From positions 1 to 32,200 of the IMG/VR virus record IMGVR_UViG_3300042331_000061: a DNA stretch of 32,200 nt; one strand, 5' to 3'. A program made the translations under genes and the position numbers. Shown piece after piece: positions 15,792 through 22,867 of the stretch (its first letter is position 1; each line of letters opens with the position of its first letter). A model generated the notes under the pieces. It had not been told where the DNA came from. It was given only the letters and a program-made list of their open reading frames with translations, and made no database searches. Origin of the DNA: a virus.

Positions 15792-18553
15792 CTAGCTCGA
15801 ACCCGAACTCAAACCCAAACGCCAACGCGAACACCGGCGCGACTTTCCGCCCGTTCGCGGTCAACCGCAAGGGTTCCGTCAAGTTCATCCCGGCGAACTC
15901 GGTCGGGCTGTCAAAGCCATCCATCTCGCAGGCCCTCCAGACCGGCGGCGACCAGATCCAGGTCACCTGGGGTGACGGCGGCGGAGAGACCTACCGTCTC
16001 CAGGTCTCGACCAACGGCGGGACCTCCTTCAGCGACGTCACGACCACCTCGGGGCTCTCCTTCACCCACACCGGGCTCTCCTTTCCGGGCTCCTACACCT
16101 ACCGGGTCCGTTCGGAACTCGCGGGCGAGGTCAGCGACTACAGCGACAACGTCACGGAGACGATGGTTGACGTGCCGGCTGCCCCGGGCGGACTGACGGT
16201 CACCGGAGCCACCACCTCGTCCATCAGCCTGTCCTGGAACGACACCACCGACGAGTCCTCCTACCTGGTCGAGGTGTCCCCGGACGGCCTCGGCTCATGG
16301 ACCACCGCCGGCACCACGGCACAGAACGTCGTCACCTTCACCCACTCAGGGCTTGCCGAGAGCGTCCAGCGGTACTACCGCGTGTATGCCGTGAACAAGG
16401 CAGGGTCCGGCCTCGCCAGCTCCTCGGACAACACCTGGACCGTCCCGGCGACACCCACGGGTCTCACGGCAACGGCCACGTCCTCCTCACAGATCGACCT
16501 CAGCTGGACCGACGTGTCCACGGGGAACACCTCCTACAAGGTCGAGCGGTCCACGGACAACGTCAACTGGACCGAGATCGCCACGGGTCTCTCAGCGTCT
16601 GCCACGACCTACTCGGCAACCAGCCTGAGCGCCAGCACCCTGTACTACTTCAGGGTCCGTGCGGCCAATGCGGCCAGGAACTCGGCCTACTCCGGGACTG
16701 CCTCGGTAACGACCACGGCATCCACGACCGTCCCGAGCGCACCTTCGGGGTTCACGACCACCTCGAGCTTCGCGGACTCCGTCAGCCTCTCCTGGACCGA
16801 CAACTCGAGCGGTACGGGCCAGGAGACCGGCTTTGACATCGAGGTCTCCACCAACGCAGGCTCGACCTACTCGTCTGTCACCACGACCGCTCAGAACGCG
16901 ACCTCCTACTCGCACACGGGCAGGGTGGAGTCCACGACGTACCTCTACCGAATCCGGGCCACAAACTCGGCTGGAAGCTCGTCGTGGGTCGTCGGAGACA
17001 ACGTCACCACCCCGGCTGCCGTCCAGTCCTTCACGGCGACCGCGGCATCCTCCACGCAGATCAACCTGTCGTGGACGGACAAGTCAGGGGTCGAGACCGG
17101 GTTCCGCATCGAGCGGTCCACGGACAACACGAACTGGTCCCTGGTCACCACCACGGCTGCCAACGCGACCAGTTTCAGCAACACCGGACTGACCGCGTCC
17201 ACCCTCTACTACTACCGGATCCGTTCGGACTCCTACAACGGGACGAACAACTCGGCGTGGTACACGGCGAACGCGACCACGCAGAGCGGATCCCTGTCCC
17301 CCTCTTGGTCCCTTGACTTCAGCAGCGGCACCCCATCGGGCTACACGCTCACCCGCGCCAGCAGCGGCACGTTCATTGACTCCTCTGGCTACATCGCGTC
17401 TGCGTCCACGGACGTTGCCCGCCTCACCCACAACAGCAGCGGCACCCGGCTCGGGCTGCTGGTGGAGGAGAGCAGGACGAACCTCTGCCCGACCTCAGAA
17501 ACAACGGCAGGCGTTGCAAGCAACACCGCAGTCACGACCAGCAACACCGGACCTGCTCCTGACAATGCGAACACCGCCGAACTCATGTCGGAGGTTGTCG
17601 CAAACGGGACGCACCATTGCGGAACAAAGAACACGACGGCTAACGTTGACTTGGACTCTTTGTATGTGTACAGCGTGTTCCTCAAGCGGCCGGCAAGCAA
17701 CGCCACGCAGTATGCCGTTCTTACGTTCCTGTATGCAACGAGCGACCGGAGGTTCAGTCAGGTATTTGATCTGTCGGCAGGATCGACTTCGGGATGTGCA
17801 ACGCGATCCAGAAACACGCCTGTCGATACATCCAGCGGAATCGAGGCATACGCGAACGGTTGGTATCGATGCTGGGTCAGCCACCGTTCGCGCAGCACCA
17901 ACGAGGGAATCGGTCAGGGAATCGTGCAGTTCAGCGACAGCGCGACCCCGGGGACTTGGGTTGTTGATACTTACCCCTCGTACAACGTGACATCCGCGAA
18001 GGACATTCTGGTCTGGGGACACCAGATCGAAAAGGGAGCGACGCCTTCAGCATACATTTCAAATACGGGAACTGGATCAACGACCCGCAGCGCCGACCTC
18101 GCTCACGTGCTCGACTCGTCCATCACGTCGTGGGGCGACCCCGGTGCATTGGTCATCCACTTCTACCCGCCGGGTCAGGCAGGGACGCTGCTCTCCACCG
18201 ACGATGCCTCCACCGCACAGGTCGGCATCGAAGCAAGCAGCACCACGGCGGCGCGGGCGTTCTGGTCATCCGGCAGCACATCCACGGGCACCATCGGCAG
18301 CAGCGGGGTGCAGAAGGCCGTCCACTACTGGAACGGCTCTACGAGCAAGTTTGCGATCAATGGCTCAACCCCGGTCAGCGGCACCAACAACCTGACCATC
18401 GGTAACACCGACTTCGTGACGCTCGGTGCCGAGGCCACGGACAGCAGCGGGGTGCCCGGCACCTTCTCGCAGTACGCCAACTGCGTGATCCGCAAGGTCG
18501 AGTTCTACAGCGGCGCCCTGACCGACGCGAACCTCCAGACGATCACCACATGA
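15788..18553 (+). CDS. Multi-FN3 fibre/adhesin protein
   Basis: A 921-aa protein. After a low-complexity Asn/Ser N-terminus come five fibronectin type III repeats (about residues 43-127, 130-218, 220-311, 316-407 and 409-499), each with the SLSW or NLSW strand and the YYRVRA-like strand. Next is a RASSGTFIDSSGYI module (about 522-570) ending GLLVEESRTN, widespread in phage fibre and tail proteins, then a beta-rich region and a concanavalin/LamG-like end (about 770-921). FN3 domains on virions are thought to bind cell-surface carbohydrates weakly. The DNA for about residues 570-760 is less GC-biased than its flanks, suggesting module exchange. Confidence 0.85.
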   Translation: MTSSNPNSNPNANANTGATFRPFAVNRKGSVKFIPANSVGLSKPSISQALQTGGDQIQVTWGDGGGETYRLQVSTNGGTSFSDVTTTSGLSFTHTGLSFPGSYTYRVRSELAGEVSDYSDNVTETMVDVPAAPGGLTVTGATTSSISLSWNDTTDESSYLVEVSPDGLGSWTTAGTTAQNVVTFTHSGLAESVQRYYRVYAVNKAGSGLASSSDNTWTVPATPTGLTATATSSSQIDLSWTDVSTGNTSYKVERSTDNVNWTEIATGLSASATTYSATSLSASTLYYFRVRAANAARNSAYSGTASVTTTASTTVPSAPSGFTTTSSFADSVSLSWTDNSSGTGQETGFDIEVSTNAGSTYSSVTTTAQNATSYSHTGRVESTTYLYRIRATNSAGSSSWVVGDNVTTPAAVQSFTATAASSTQINLSWTDKSGVETGFRIERSTDNTNWSLVTTTAANATSFSNTGLTASTLYYYRIRSDSYNGTNNSAWYTANATTQSGSLSPSWSLDFSSGTPSGYTLTRASSGTFIDSSGYIASASTDVARLTHNSSGTRLGLLVEESRTNLCPTSETTAGVASNTAVTTSNTGPAPDNANTAELMSEVVANGTHHCGTKNTTANVDLDSLYVYSVFLKRPASNATQYAVLTFLYATSDRRFSQVFDLSAGSTSGCATRSRNTPVDTSSGIEAYANGWYRCWVSHRSRSTNEGIGQGIVQFSDSATPGTWVVDTYPSYNVTSAKDILVWGHQIEKGATPSAYISNTGTGSTTRSADLAHVLDSSITSWGDPGALVIHFYPPGQAGTLLSTDDASTAQVGIEASSTTAARAFWSSGSTSTGTIGSSGVQKAVHYWNGSTSKFAINGSTPVSGTNNLTIGNTDFVTLGAEATDSSGVPGTFSQYANCVIRKVEFYSGALTDANLQTITT

Positions 18554-18840
18554 CCTTCCACGACCATTGGCTCAAGGGCGACACCCGTCTCGACGTAGAG
18601 GGCACCCTCGCGGACGCCGGGATCAGCCTCCTGCCCACCCTCGTCTCCTCCTATGATCCCATCGGGGTCATCTCAAGGCCCACCGGGGAGCTCGACCCAG
18701 AGGGCAACCCGGTCATGGAGGACCTCCCCGGCTGGCATGCCAACCTCAGGCTCACGGTACCCCTGACGACCACCCAGGAGGTCATCCTGAGCCCCATCCT
18801 GATCCAGCCCCCGGCCAACCCGGCACGAACCTGGGCATGA
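18550..18840 (+). CDS. Conserved small late phage protein
   Basis: A 96-aa protein coupled to the FN3 gene by an ATGA overlap. The core SSYDPIGVISRPTGELDPEGNPVMEDLPGWHANLRL is cited here only by its key parts DPIGVI, PTG and GWHANLR, a pattern I associate with small proteins in phage fibre regions; their function is unknown to me. No membrane segment or catalytic motif. It is the last gene of the late block, and its stop is followed at once by a large inverted-repeat structure. Confidence 0.75.
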   Translation: MTFHDHWLKGDTRLDVEGTLADAGISLLPTLVSSYDPIGVISRPTGELDPEGNPVMEDLPGWHANLRLTVPLTTTQEVILSPILIQPPANPARTWA

Positions 18841-18966
18841 TCCCGGTTCGTTGACGGTTCCCCTTTAGAGGCGCTAGGAGGCTCCAGGATGCGTCCGGGC
18901 AGCCCAAGGCTACCCAGGTAGCCAAAGCCCCCACGGACGCCTCCTAGGCACCAAGGAACCCCGGGA
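18841..18966 (+). terminator. Nested multi-arm hairpin after the last late gene
   Basis: Starting directly after the stop codon, arms pair in nested order: TCCCGG with CCGGGA (outermost) or the alternative GGTTCC with GGAACC, then CTAGGAG with CTCCTAG (18874/18941), GCGTCCG with CGGACGC (18891/18934), GGGC with GCCC, and GGCTACC with GGTAGCC (18908/18917). A late-operon terminator is the simplest role, but the structure is far larger than one and has no U-run. Confidence 0.55.
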
Positions 18967-19402
18967 AACGGCCTTCAGGGAGACAGGGGAGCCAAGGACA
19001 CCCAGAGCTGCCTGAGGGCACCCTGAGGCACCTATGGAACACCCGTACCTTCGGAAGACCCGAAGGACGGATCCCCGCCCTGGGTCGGGACAAAGAACCC
19101 AGGTGCCATCTCTCCGCGGAGGCTCTGACAGCAGTTGGACAGGATCCAACGACTGCCATCCTCCTGTCCTTGATAGATATTCGGGTTACCTCTGGGCCGA
19201 CAGCCACAGACATCTCCTGAAGCCATCATCATGGGGACTTGGACAAGGGACTAGAGACAGAGTTACAAGGGTCTTGGAGCCATCTAAAGGCATCCAAAAG
19301 ACACCTCTGGATAAGACAAGGGTAGAGTTAGGGTACGGCTTGACGTAGGTTATCGGACACTTGAGAGCAAGACAGGGTAGACAACCCCGTTGGTAACTTA
19401 AG

Positions 19403-19419
19403 TCCTTGTGGCACAAGGA
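19403..19419. promoter_or_regulatory. 17-bp palindrome, operator-like
   Basis: A perfect 8-bp inverted repeat around one central base (TCCTTGTG, G, CACAAGGA). The size and symmetry fit a dimeric regulator such as the winged-helix protein at 25047, but it could equally be the stem of an RNA hairpin in this hairpin-rich stretch. Confidence 0.3.
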
Positions 19420-19678
19420 GTTAGGTGTTTCAGGGTATTCTGGATAGAAGGTGCTACAGTTATCCGGAAGTAGGTCATATACGATCCAGATAACCGAGGT
19501 GGGACGTTGTCCATGAAGTCCATCCCCCAAGGGATGTGAGGTTCTGTAGGTCCCCAGATCCAAGGGTCTAGGAATTGTCACAGGGTCCCATGTACGGCCC
19601 ATAGACACGTCCAGGGTGACCTGTCGATGAATCGGGGTTTCGTGGACATGGGAGGGTCCTGAGGGGAGACCCTGCTCG

Positions 19679-19963
19679 GTGTCGCCCTATGGACATATGG
19701 GAGACAAGTTCATCAGGATCCGAGGGCAGAGGTGGAAGCTCCGCTTCGTGCCCAACCTCGGGGATAAGGCCGGGGAATGCGACTACGGAGCCAGGGTGCT
19801 CCGGATCGCCTTGGGGCAGTCACAGGAGGAAGAGCTCGACACCGTGGTCCATGAGATCCTCCATGCGGCCTACCCGGACATCGAAGAGGCTGCCGTAGGG
19901 GAAACAGGGGAGGCAATAGCCAAAGTCCTCTGGAGGTTGGGCTGGAGGAAGGCCAAGGTTTGA
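19679..19963 (+). CDS. Small HExxH zinc-metallopeptidase-like protein
   Basis: A 94-aa protein with TVVHEILHAAYPD, i.e. an HExxH motif near residues 57-61, preceded by a strand pattern YGARVLRIAL typical of compact ImmA/IrrE- or SprT-like phage metallopeptidases. The third zinc ligand is not obvious; an Asp/Glu after the motif could serve. The GTG start is chosen because GAGGGGAG lies about 9 nt upstream; an ATG six codons later lacks a ribosome site. It is the first gene after the genome-end region, so it may enter the cell early. The substrate is unknown. Confidence 0.7.
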   Translation: MSPYGHMGDKFIRIRGQRWKLRFVPNLGDKAGECDYGARVLRIALGQSQEEELDTVVHEILHAAYPDIEEAAVGETGEAIAKVLWRLGWRKAKV

Positions 19964-20010
19964 CGCAAAATTGCGAAGTGGTCATCGCAGGGGCCGGCGT
20001 CGAGGTTCCC

Positions 20011-20152
20011 CCCGTGGGGTGCCGGTCCTGCCCGTGGGCGGTCCTGAGCTGCCCGTAGGGGCCCGTGGGCACCGTCCCGCGCCACATAGGCGAGGATCCG
20101 CCTACCCGTAGGTGCGCCGCACGAGATATGGTATCCGGTGCGTAGGTGCGCC
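20011..20152. repeat. CCCGTRGG repeat cluster
   Basis: CCCGTGGG or CCCGTAGG occurs at 20011, 20031, 20052, 20062 and 20105, spaced 20, 21, 10 and 43 bp, and a 12-base repeat CGTAGGTGCGCC occurs at 20107 and 20141. Spacing near whole helical turns suggests protein-binding sites or iterons. The cluster lies 200-300 bp before the early promoter. Confidence 0.5.
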
Positions 20153-20198
20153 TGCCGCCTGCGGTCACGCTGGGGAACGCGGAAGGATCGTCCGGAAT

Positions 20199-20240
20199 AT
20201 CCGGGGTAAGTTTCAGGGTTGCCTGAAATTTGCTCCGGAT
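20199..20240 (+). promoter_or_regulatory. Two-tier hairpin upstream of the early promoter
   Basis: Outer arms ATCCGG and CCGGAT, a 3x3 internal loop, then a 10-bp inner stem (AAGTTTCAGG with CCTGAAATTT, one G-U) on a GTTG loop. It may terminate upstream transcription or be a DNA-level control site. The motif ATCCGGAT recurs at 20266. Confidence 0.45.
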
Positions 20241-20316
20241 TTACGCGAACCTGGATCATCCATGTATCCGGATGAACGGATGGATAGATTGTCTCGGAAT
20301 CCTTGCAGTTTCCTAC

Positions 20317-20345
20317 TTGACGGACCGTCACGCATCCGATACTGT
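20317..20345 (+). promoter_or_regulatory. Sigma70-like early promoter
   Basis: TTGACG, a 17-bp spacer, then TACTGT. It is followed by a transcribed inverted repeat (20355-20375) and the first small gene of the accessory operon at 20408. Host RNA polymerase would be expected to read early genes before the phage polymerase is made. Confidence 0.65.
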
Positions 20346-20354
20346 CTCAATGTA

Positions 20355-20375
20355 GTGCCGGAGCGTAACCGGCAC
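20355..20375 (+). promoter_or_regulatory. Leader hairpin with AGCGTAA loop
   Basis: A perfect 7-bp stem (GTGCCGG with CCGGCAC) on the loop AGCGTAA. It lies just downstream of the early promoter in the 5' leader. The loop matches the second hairpins at 21859-21881 and 22917-22937 although the stems differ, so it is likely a member of the same element family. Confidence 0.5.
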
Positions 20376-20407
20376 ACACTTGGAACTAGACCGAAAGTAG
20401 GAAAGCA

Positions 20408-20593
20408 ATGCCGAGCTTCATTGTGATGGTTGATGGGTTCTCCGAGGATGAGCGCCGGAAGATTCAGGACGCTCAGACAACGTTGATAGCCGAGCGCATC
20501 GTGAGGAACGGTCGCGGTACTCCGTCGATGACGCTGGAGCAAGCGAAGGAATGGCTTGAATCGGCCAAGAGCGCGGAAGGGGGTGCCAAGTGA
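20408..20593 (+). CDS. Unknown 61-aa early protein
   Basis: First gene behind the early promoter, with a ribosome site AGGAAA. The short protein has a beta start (SFIVMVDGF), a charged helix (SEDERRKIQDAQTTLIAERIV) cited only by its ends SEDERR and AERIV, and a second helix TLEQAKEWLESAKS. It ends in EGGAK; the codons for that tail contain the ribosome site for the next gene, whose GTG overlaps this stop (GTGA). Function unknown; by position it may act with the antirestriction protein that follows. Confidence 0.7.
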   Translation: MPSFIVMVDGFSEDERRKIQDAQTTLIAERIVRNGRGTPSMTLEQAKEWLESAKSAEGGAK

Positions 20594-21543
20594 ACACCGT
20601 ACGGAAAGTCACGAACGATATCGCGGCGGAATTGACCGAGCGCGTAGCGCGTGTCCTGGAATCCGGGACGATCCCGTGGCGCAAGCCGTGGGATGCTCCA
20701 TGTTCAATCGGGAGGCATGTCTCCGTTTCATCCGGCAAGCTCTATAGGGGCGTGAATCAGATTCTTCTATCCATCGTCTCCGACGAGCGCAAGTATGTAG
20801 CGCCCTATTGGATGACCTACCGTCAAGCGGAGGAGCTTGGCGGTAATGTCCGCAAGGGAGAGAAGGGTACTACCGTCGTCTATTGGAAGATGCTCCGCGT
20901 CTCCGCGAAGGATGCCGAGACGGGAGAGGCGGGGACCAGGGTAGTCCCGATGCTCCGGAGCTTCACCGTGTTCAACGTGGCGCAAGTCGAGGCGCTTCCG
21001 GATCATGTCCGGGCGCAGTATTCAGCGCCGGAACGGAAGGAATCGACCGTAGCGCCCGATGAGGCTTCCGAGCGCGCCGATTCGGCCATTCTCGGCTACG
21101 TCGGGAAGGCCGGTATCGGCCTGGAGCATGGCTACGGTGGCGCGTACTACGTTCCGAAGCTCGATATGGTCCGGATGCCGGACCGTAGCGCGTTCGTGAG
21201 TGCGCCGCACTATACCGCCACACTCGCGCATGAAGTGATTCACGCTACCGGGCATCCCTCGCGCCTGGATCGACTGAAAGTAACCGGCGCTATCGCCGCG
21301 TTCGGATCGGTCGAATACTCGCGGGAGGAGCTGGTAGCCGAGCTGGGTGCGTCCATGTTGGCGGGCATTCTCGGATTCTCGACTCCGGACGTGGAGACGA
21401 ATCGAGACGCCTATATCCAGGGATGGGCGAAGTATCTCCGGAACGATCCCAGGGCGCTTGTGGTCGCATCGGGGAAGGCCCAGGATGCGGCGAACCTGGT
21501 GCTAGGCGCGGATGATGACCGCGATACCGTCACGGATGCATGA
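20590..21543 (+). CDS. ardC: ArdC-type antirestriction protein
   Basis: A 317-aa protein with the two-part ArdC layout: an N-terminal ssDNA-binding domain (about residues 1-120, containing SGTIPWRKPW and YRGVNQILL) and a C-terminal zincin-like domain with HEVIHATGH (about 214-222) and a downstream Glu in REELVAELGAS (about 246). In plasmids, ArdC protects incoming ssDNA against restriction. The GTG start overlaps the preceding stop and is served by GAAGGGGG. It takes the place that T7 gives to its early antirestriction gene 0.3. All the expected metal ligands are visible. Confidence 0.88.
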   Translation: MNTVRKVTNDIAAELTERVARVLESGTIPWRKPWDAPCSIGRHVSVSSGKLYRGVNQILLSIVSDERKYVAPYWMTYRQAEELGGNVRKGEKGTTVVYWKMLRVSAKDAETGEAGTRVVPMLRSFTVFNVAQVEALPDHVRAQYSAPERKESTVAPDEASERADSAILGYVGKAGIGLEHGYGGAYYVPKLDMVRMPDRSAFVSAPHYTATLAHEVIHATGHPSRLDRLKVTGAIAAFGSVEYSREELVAELGASMLAGILGFSTPDVETNRDAYIQGWAKYLRNDPRALVVASGKAQDAANLVLGADDDRDTVTDA

Positions 21544-21566
21544 TATCCTCGCATAAGGAACACCCA

Positions 21567-21815
21567 ATGATTCCCTGCCCATCGCTCACCATATCCGCCC
21601 GTATCGCCCGCATCGTCTCAATGGTTGACCGCGGCGATTGGAAGCATTCCCGCGTACCCGCGTATCGGATCCTTTCGGAATGCGAACGCTTGACCGAGGG
21701 CAACGCCGTTTCCCTCCTCACCGATTCCGAGCGCCAATGGCTTACCGGCGTCATCGTTTGGGTCTCCGAGACGCTTGAGGATGCCGCTAGGGGCGAGGGG
21801 GTCTACATGGAATGA
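21567..21815 (+). CDS. Unknown 82-aa early protein
   Basis: A small protein beginning IPCPSLTISARIARIVSM with a predicted helical centre (ILSECERL, TDSERQWLTGVIVWVSETL) and an acidic end. I choose the ATG with AAGGA 8 nt upstream; an earlier in-frame ATG at 21540 overlaps the antirestriction stop (ATGA) but has no ribosome site, and would add nine residues. The gene closes the first accessory cluster and is followed directly by a twin-hairpin element. Function unknown. Confidence 0.65.
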   Translation: MIPCPSLTISARIARIVSMVDRGDWKHSRVPAYRILSECERLTEGNAVSLLTDSERQWLTGVIVWVSETLEDAARGEGVYME

Positions 21816-21820
21816 GTTAG

Positions 21821-21895
21821 CGCCGCCCGAAACGGTGCCGGATTCATCCGGTGCCGTCGATCCGGAGCGTAATTCCGGATCCTGATGATGGGCAG
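21821..21895 (+). promoter_or_regulatory. Twin-hairpin leader element, copy 1
   Basis: It begins CGCCGCCCGAAACGGT. Hairpin A (21832-21857) pairs ACGGTGCCGGAT with ATCCGGTGCCGT. Hairpin B (21859-21881) pairs GATCCGGA with TCCGGATC around the loop GCGTAAT. It ends TGATGATGGGCAG. A second copy with the same flanks and loop but different stems lies at 22868-22952. It stands in the gap before a small-gene pair; a riboregulator, terminator/antiterminator or processing site is possible. Confidence 0.65.
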
Positions 21896-21927
21896 ACATT
21901 CCCAGCTTGAAGGAAGGTAGGTAAGTC

Positions 21928-22269
21928 ATGCGAATGTGGAAGCTCCCGAGCAATTACTCCGGCGCAAATTGGGAGGGGTACTACGTTTCCCTCAGTCAGC
22001 ATCGGGATTCCGATGCGGTCACGCGGTCAAACTTCCAGGCGGCCTGGGAGCGGTTGAAGGCAATTCGCGGTGTAACGGTGTTGCAGCAGCTTTGCATCGT
22101 CCGGGAGAACCATTGGGCCATCGGGTGGGTGGAATGGATCGCCATTCATGAATCCCTTACGGCCCATGTTGAGGAAGGGCACCGGATCTCGGCCAAGCTG
22201 GAGGATTACCCGGTGCTGGATGAGGAAGCCCTGAGCGCCCTGGAGTTTGAGGAAGGGGGCGTGTCGTGA
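21928..22269 (+). CDS. Conserved hypothetical 113-aa protein
   Basis: Key blocks are WKLPSNYSGANWEGYYVSLS and RSNFQAAWERL, then ENHWAIGWVEWIAIH and LEDYPVLDEEALSALEFEE. The WVEWIAIH and DYPVLDE patterns recall uncharacterised proteins of plasmids and phages; no function is known to me. Preceded by twin-hairpin copy 1 and a GGAAGGTAGG ribosome site. The stop is GTGA-coupled to the next gene, and the last codons (EEGG) double as its ribosome site. Confidence 0.75.
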   Translation: MRMWKLPSNYSGANWEGYYVSLSQHRDSDAVTRSNFQAAWERLKAIRGVTVLQQLCIVRENHWAIGWVEWIAIHESLTAHVEEGHRISAKLEDYPVLDEEALSALEFEEGGVS

Positions 22270-22862
22270 GGACCATCGAGATTCCCCTGCTTACCGCCCG
22301 TGAGCTATCCACGGCGGCCCTTGAACGTGCCATCGATGGCTGGCGGTCATCCTCCGATGTGATTCCGCACCAGGATGAAGTGATTGATTCCCTGAAGGCT
22401 TGCGTCCGGCATTCCCCTTTCCGGATGGCACGGTGGGAGATTGGTGCTAACTGCCATTCGTGGATGAAGGTTGAAGGGGATGACAACGTGCTGGACCTGA
22501 AGGGACCCCGTGCCCTGGCATGGTTGGAGAATCATTACCTGGGCACCCTCCGGATTCCCTGGCAGGGCAAGCGCCGTGAATCGGTGCGCCGGTACGGGTG
22601 GGCCTACCGCCCGGGGATGCTTGAACCATGTCCGTTCACCGGCGTCTGCTATGACGATGACTTCCTGGAGCATCTAATCAAGTGCCTGAAGGAAGGCGAT
22701 ACGGTCCGCGAGGCGTTTGAATCCCTCGCCGTGGTTGCCCAGCGGCTAATCGAGGCCGAGTTTGATTACCTGACTTCCCGGGATGGGTTCCTCGACATGG
22801 CCGAGGCGAACGGCTGGGAGTTCACCGAGGAAGGGAAGTGGTGGAGAGGGCCCCGAGGCTGA
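22266..22862 (+). CDS. Unknown 198-aa accessory protein
   Basis: GTG start overlapping the upstream stop and served by GGAAGGGGG. The protein is soluble and mixed alpha/beta. The end has VAQRLIEAEFDYLTSRDGF, then ANGWEFTEEGKW, a pattern seen in small phage and plasmid proteins of unknown role. No catalytic motif. It is probably made with the 113-aa neighbour as a two-gene unit between the two twin-hairpin elements. Confidence 0.72.
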   Translation: MRTIEIPLLTARELSTAALERAIDGWRSSSDVIPHQDEVIDSLKACVRHSPFRMARWEIGANCHSWMKVEGDDNVLDLKGPRALAWLENHYLGTLRIPWQGKRRESVRRYGWAYRPGMLEPCPFTGVCYDDDFLEHLIKCLKEGDTVREAFESLAVVAQRLIEAEFDYLTSRDGFLDMAEANGWEFTEEGKWWRGPRG

Positions 22863-22867
22863 CCTAC

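Larger units (their letters stand above)
18841..19678. other. Gene-free, inverted-repeat-rich late/early junction
   Basis: No frame on either strand looks like a real gene: the longer frames lack ribosome sites and have shadow-like composition. Base composition is less GC-rich than the virion genes. Inverted repeats occur almost end to end: 18841-18966, 18971-19029 (GCCTTCAGGG with CCCTGAGGC), 19043-19070 (CCGT, CCTTCGG with CCGAAGG, ACGG), 19079-19103 (CCTGGGT, ACCCAGG), 19131-19169, 19191-19210, 19271-19302, 19403-19419, 19459-19494 (GTTATC, GATAAC), 19521-19536 (CATCCC, loop CCAA, GGGATG) and 19653-19673. In T7-like genomes the direct terminal repeat and packaging cut site fall between the last late and first early genes, so this is the natural place for them. 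A large structured RNA is the main alternative. Confidence 0.7.

Noticed and set aside
16541-17128. Repeated DNA (GAGCGGTCCACGGACAAC) in the fibre gene
   Set aside because: Explained by homologous FN3 domains within one protein, not by a mobile or regulatory repeat.
19340-19368. TTGACG at 19340 as a promoter
   Set aside because: No acceptable -10 box at 16-18 bp.
19186-19608. Minus-strand 140-codon frame in the gene-free region
   Set aside because: No ribosome site, no recognisable pattern, and it crosses several inverted repeats; treated as chance.
20112-20426. Frame spanning the early control region, with an internal ATG at 20262
   Set aside because: It runs through the promoter and leader hairpin and overlaps the first early gene; composition is not protein-like.
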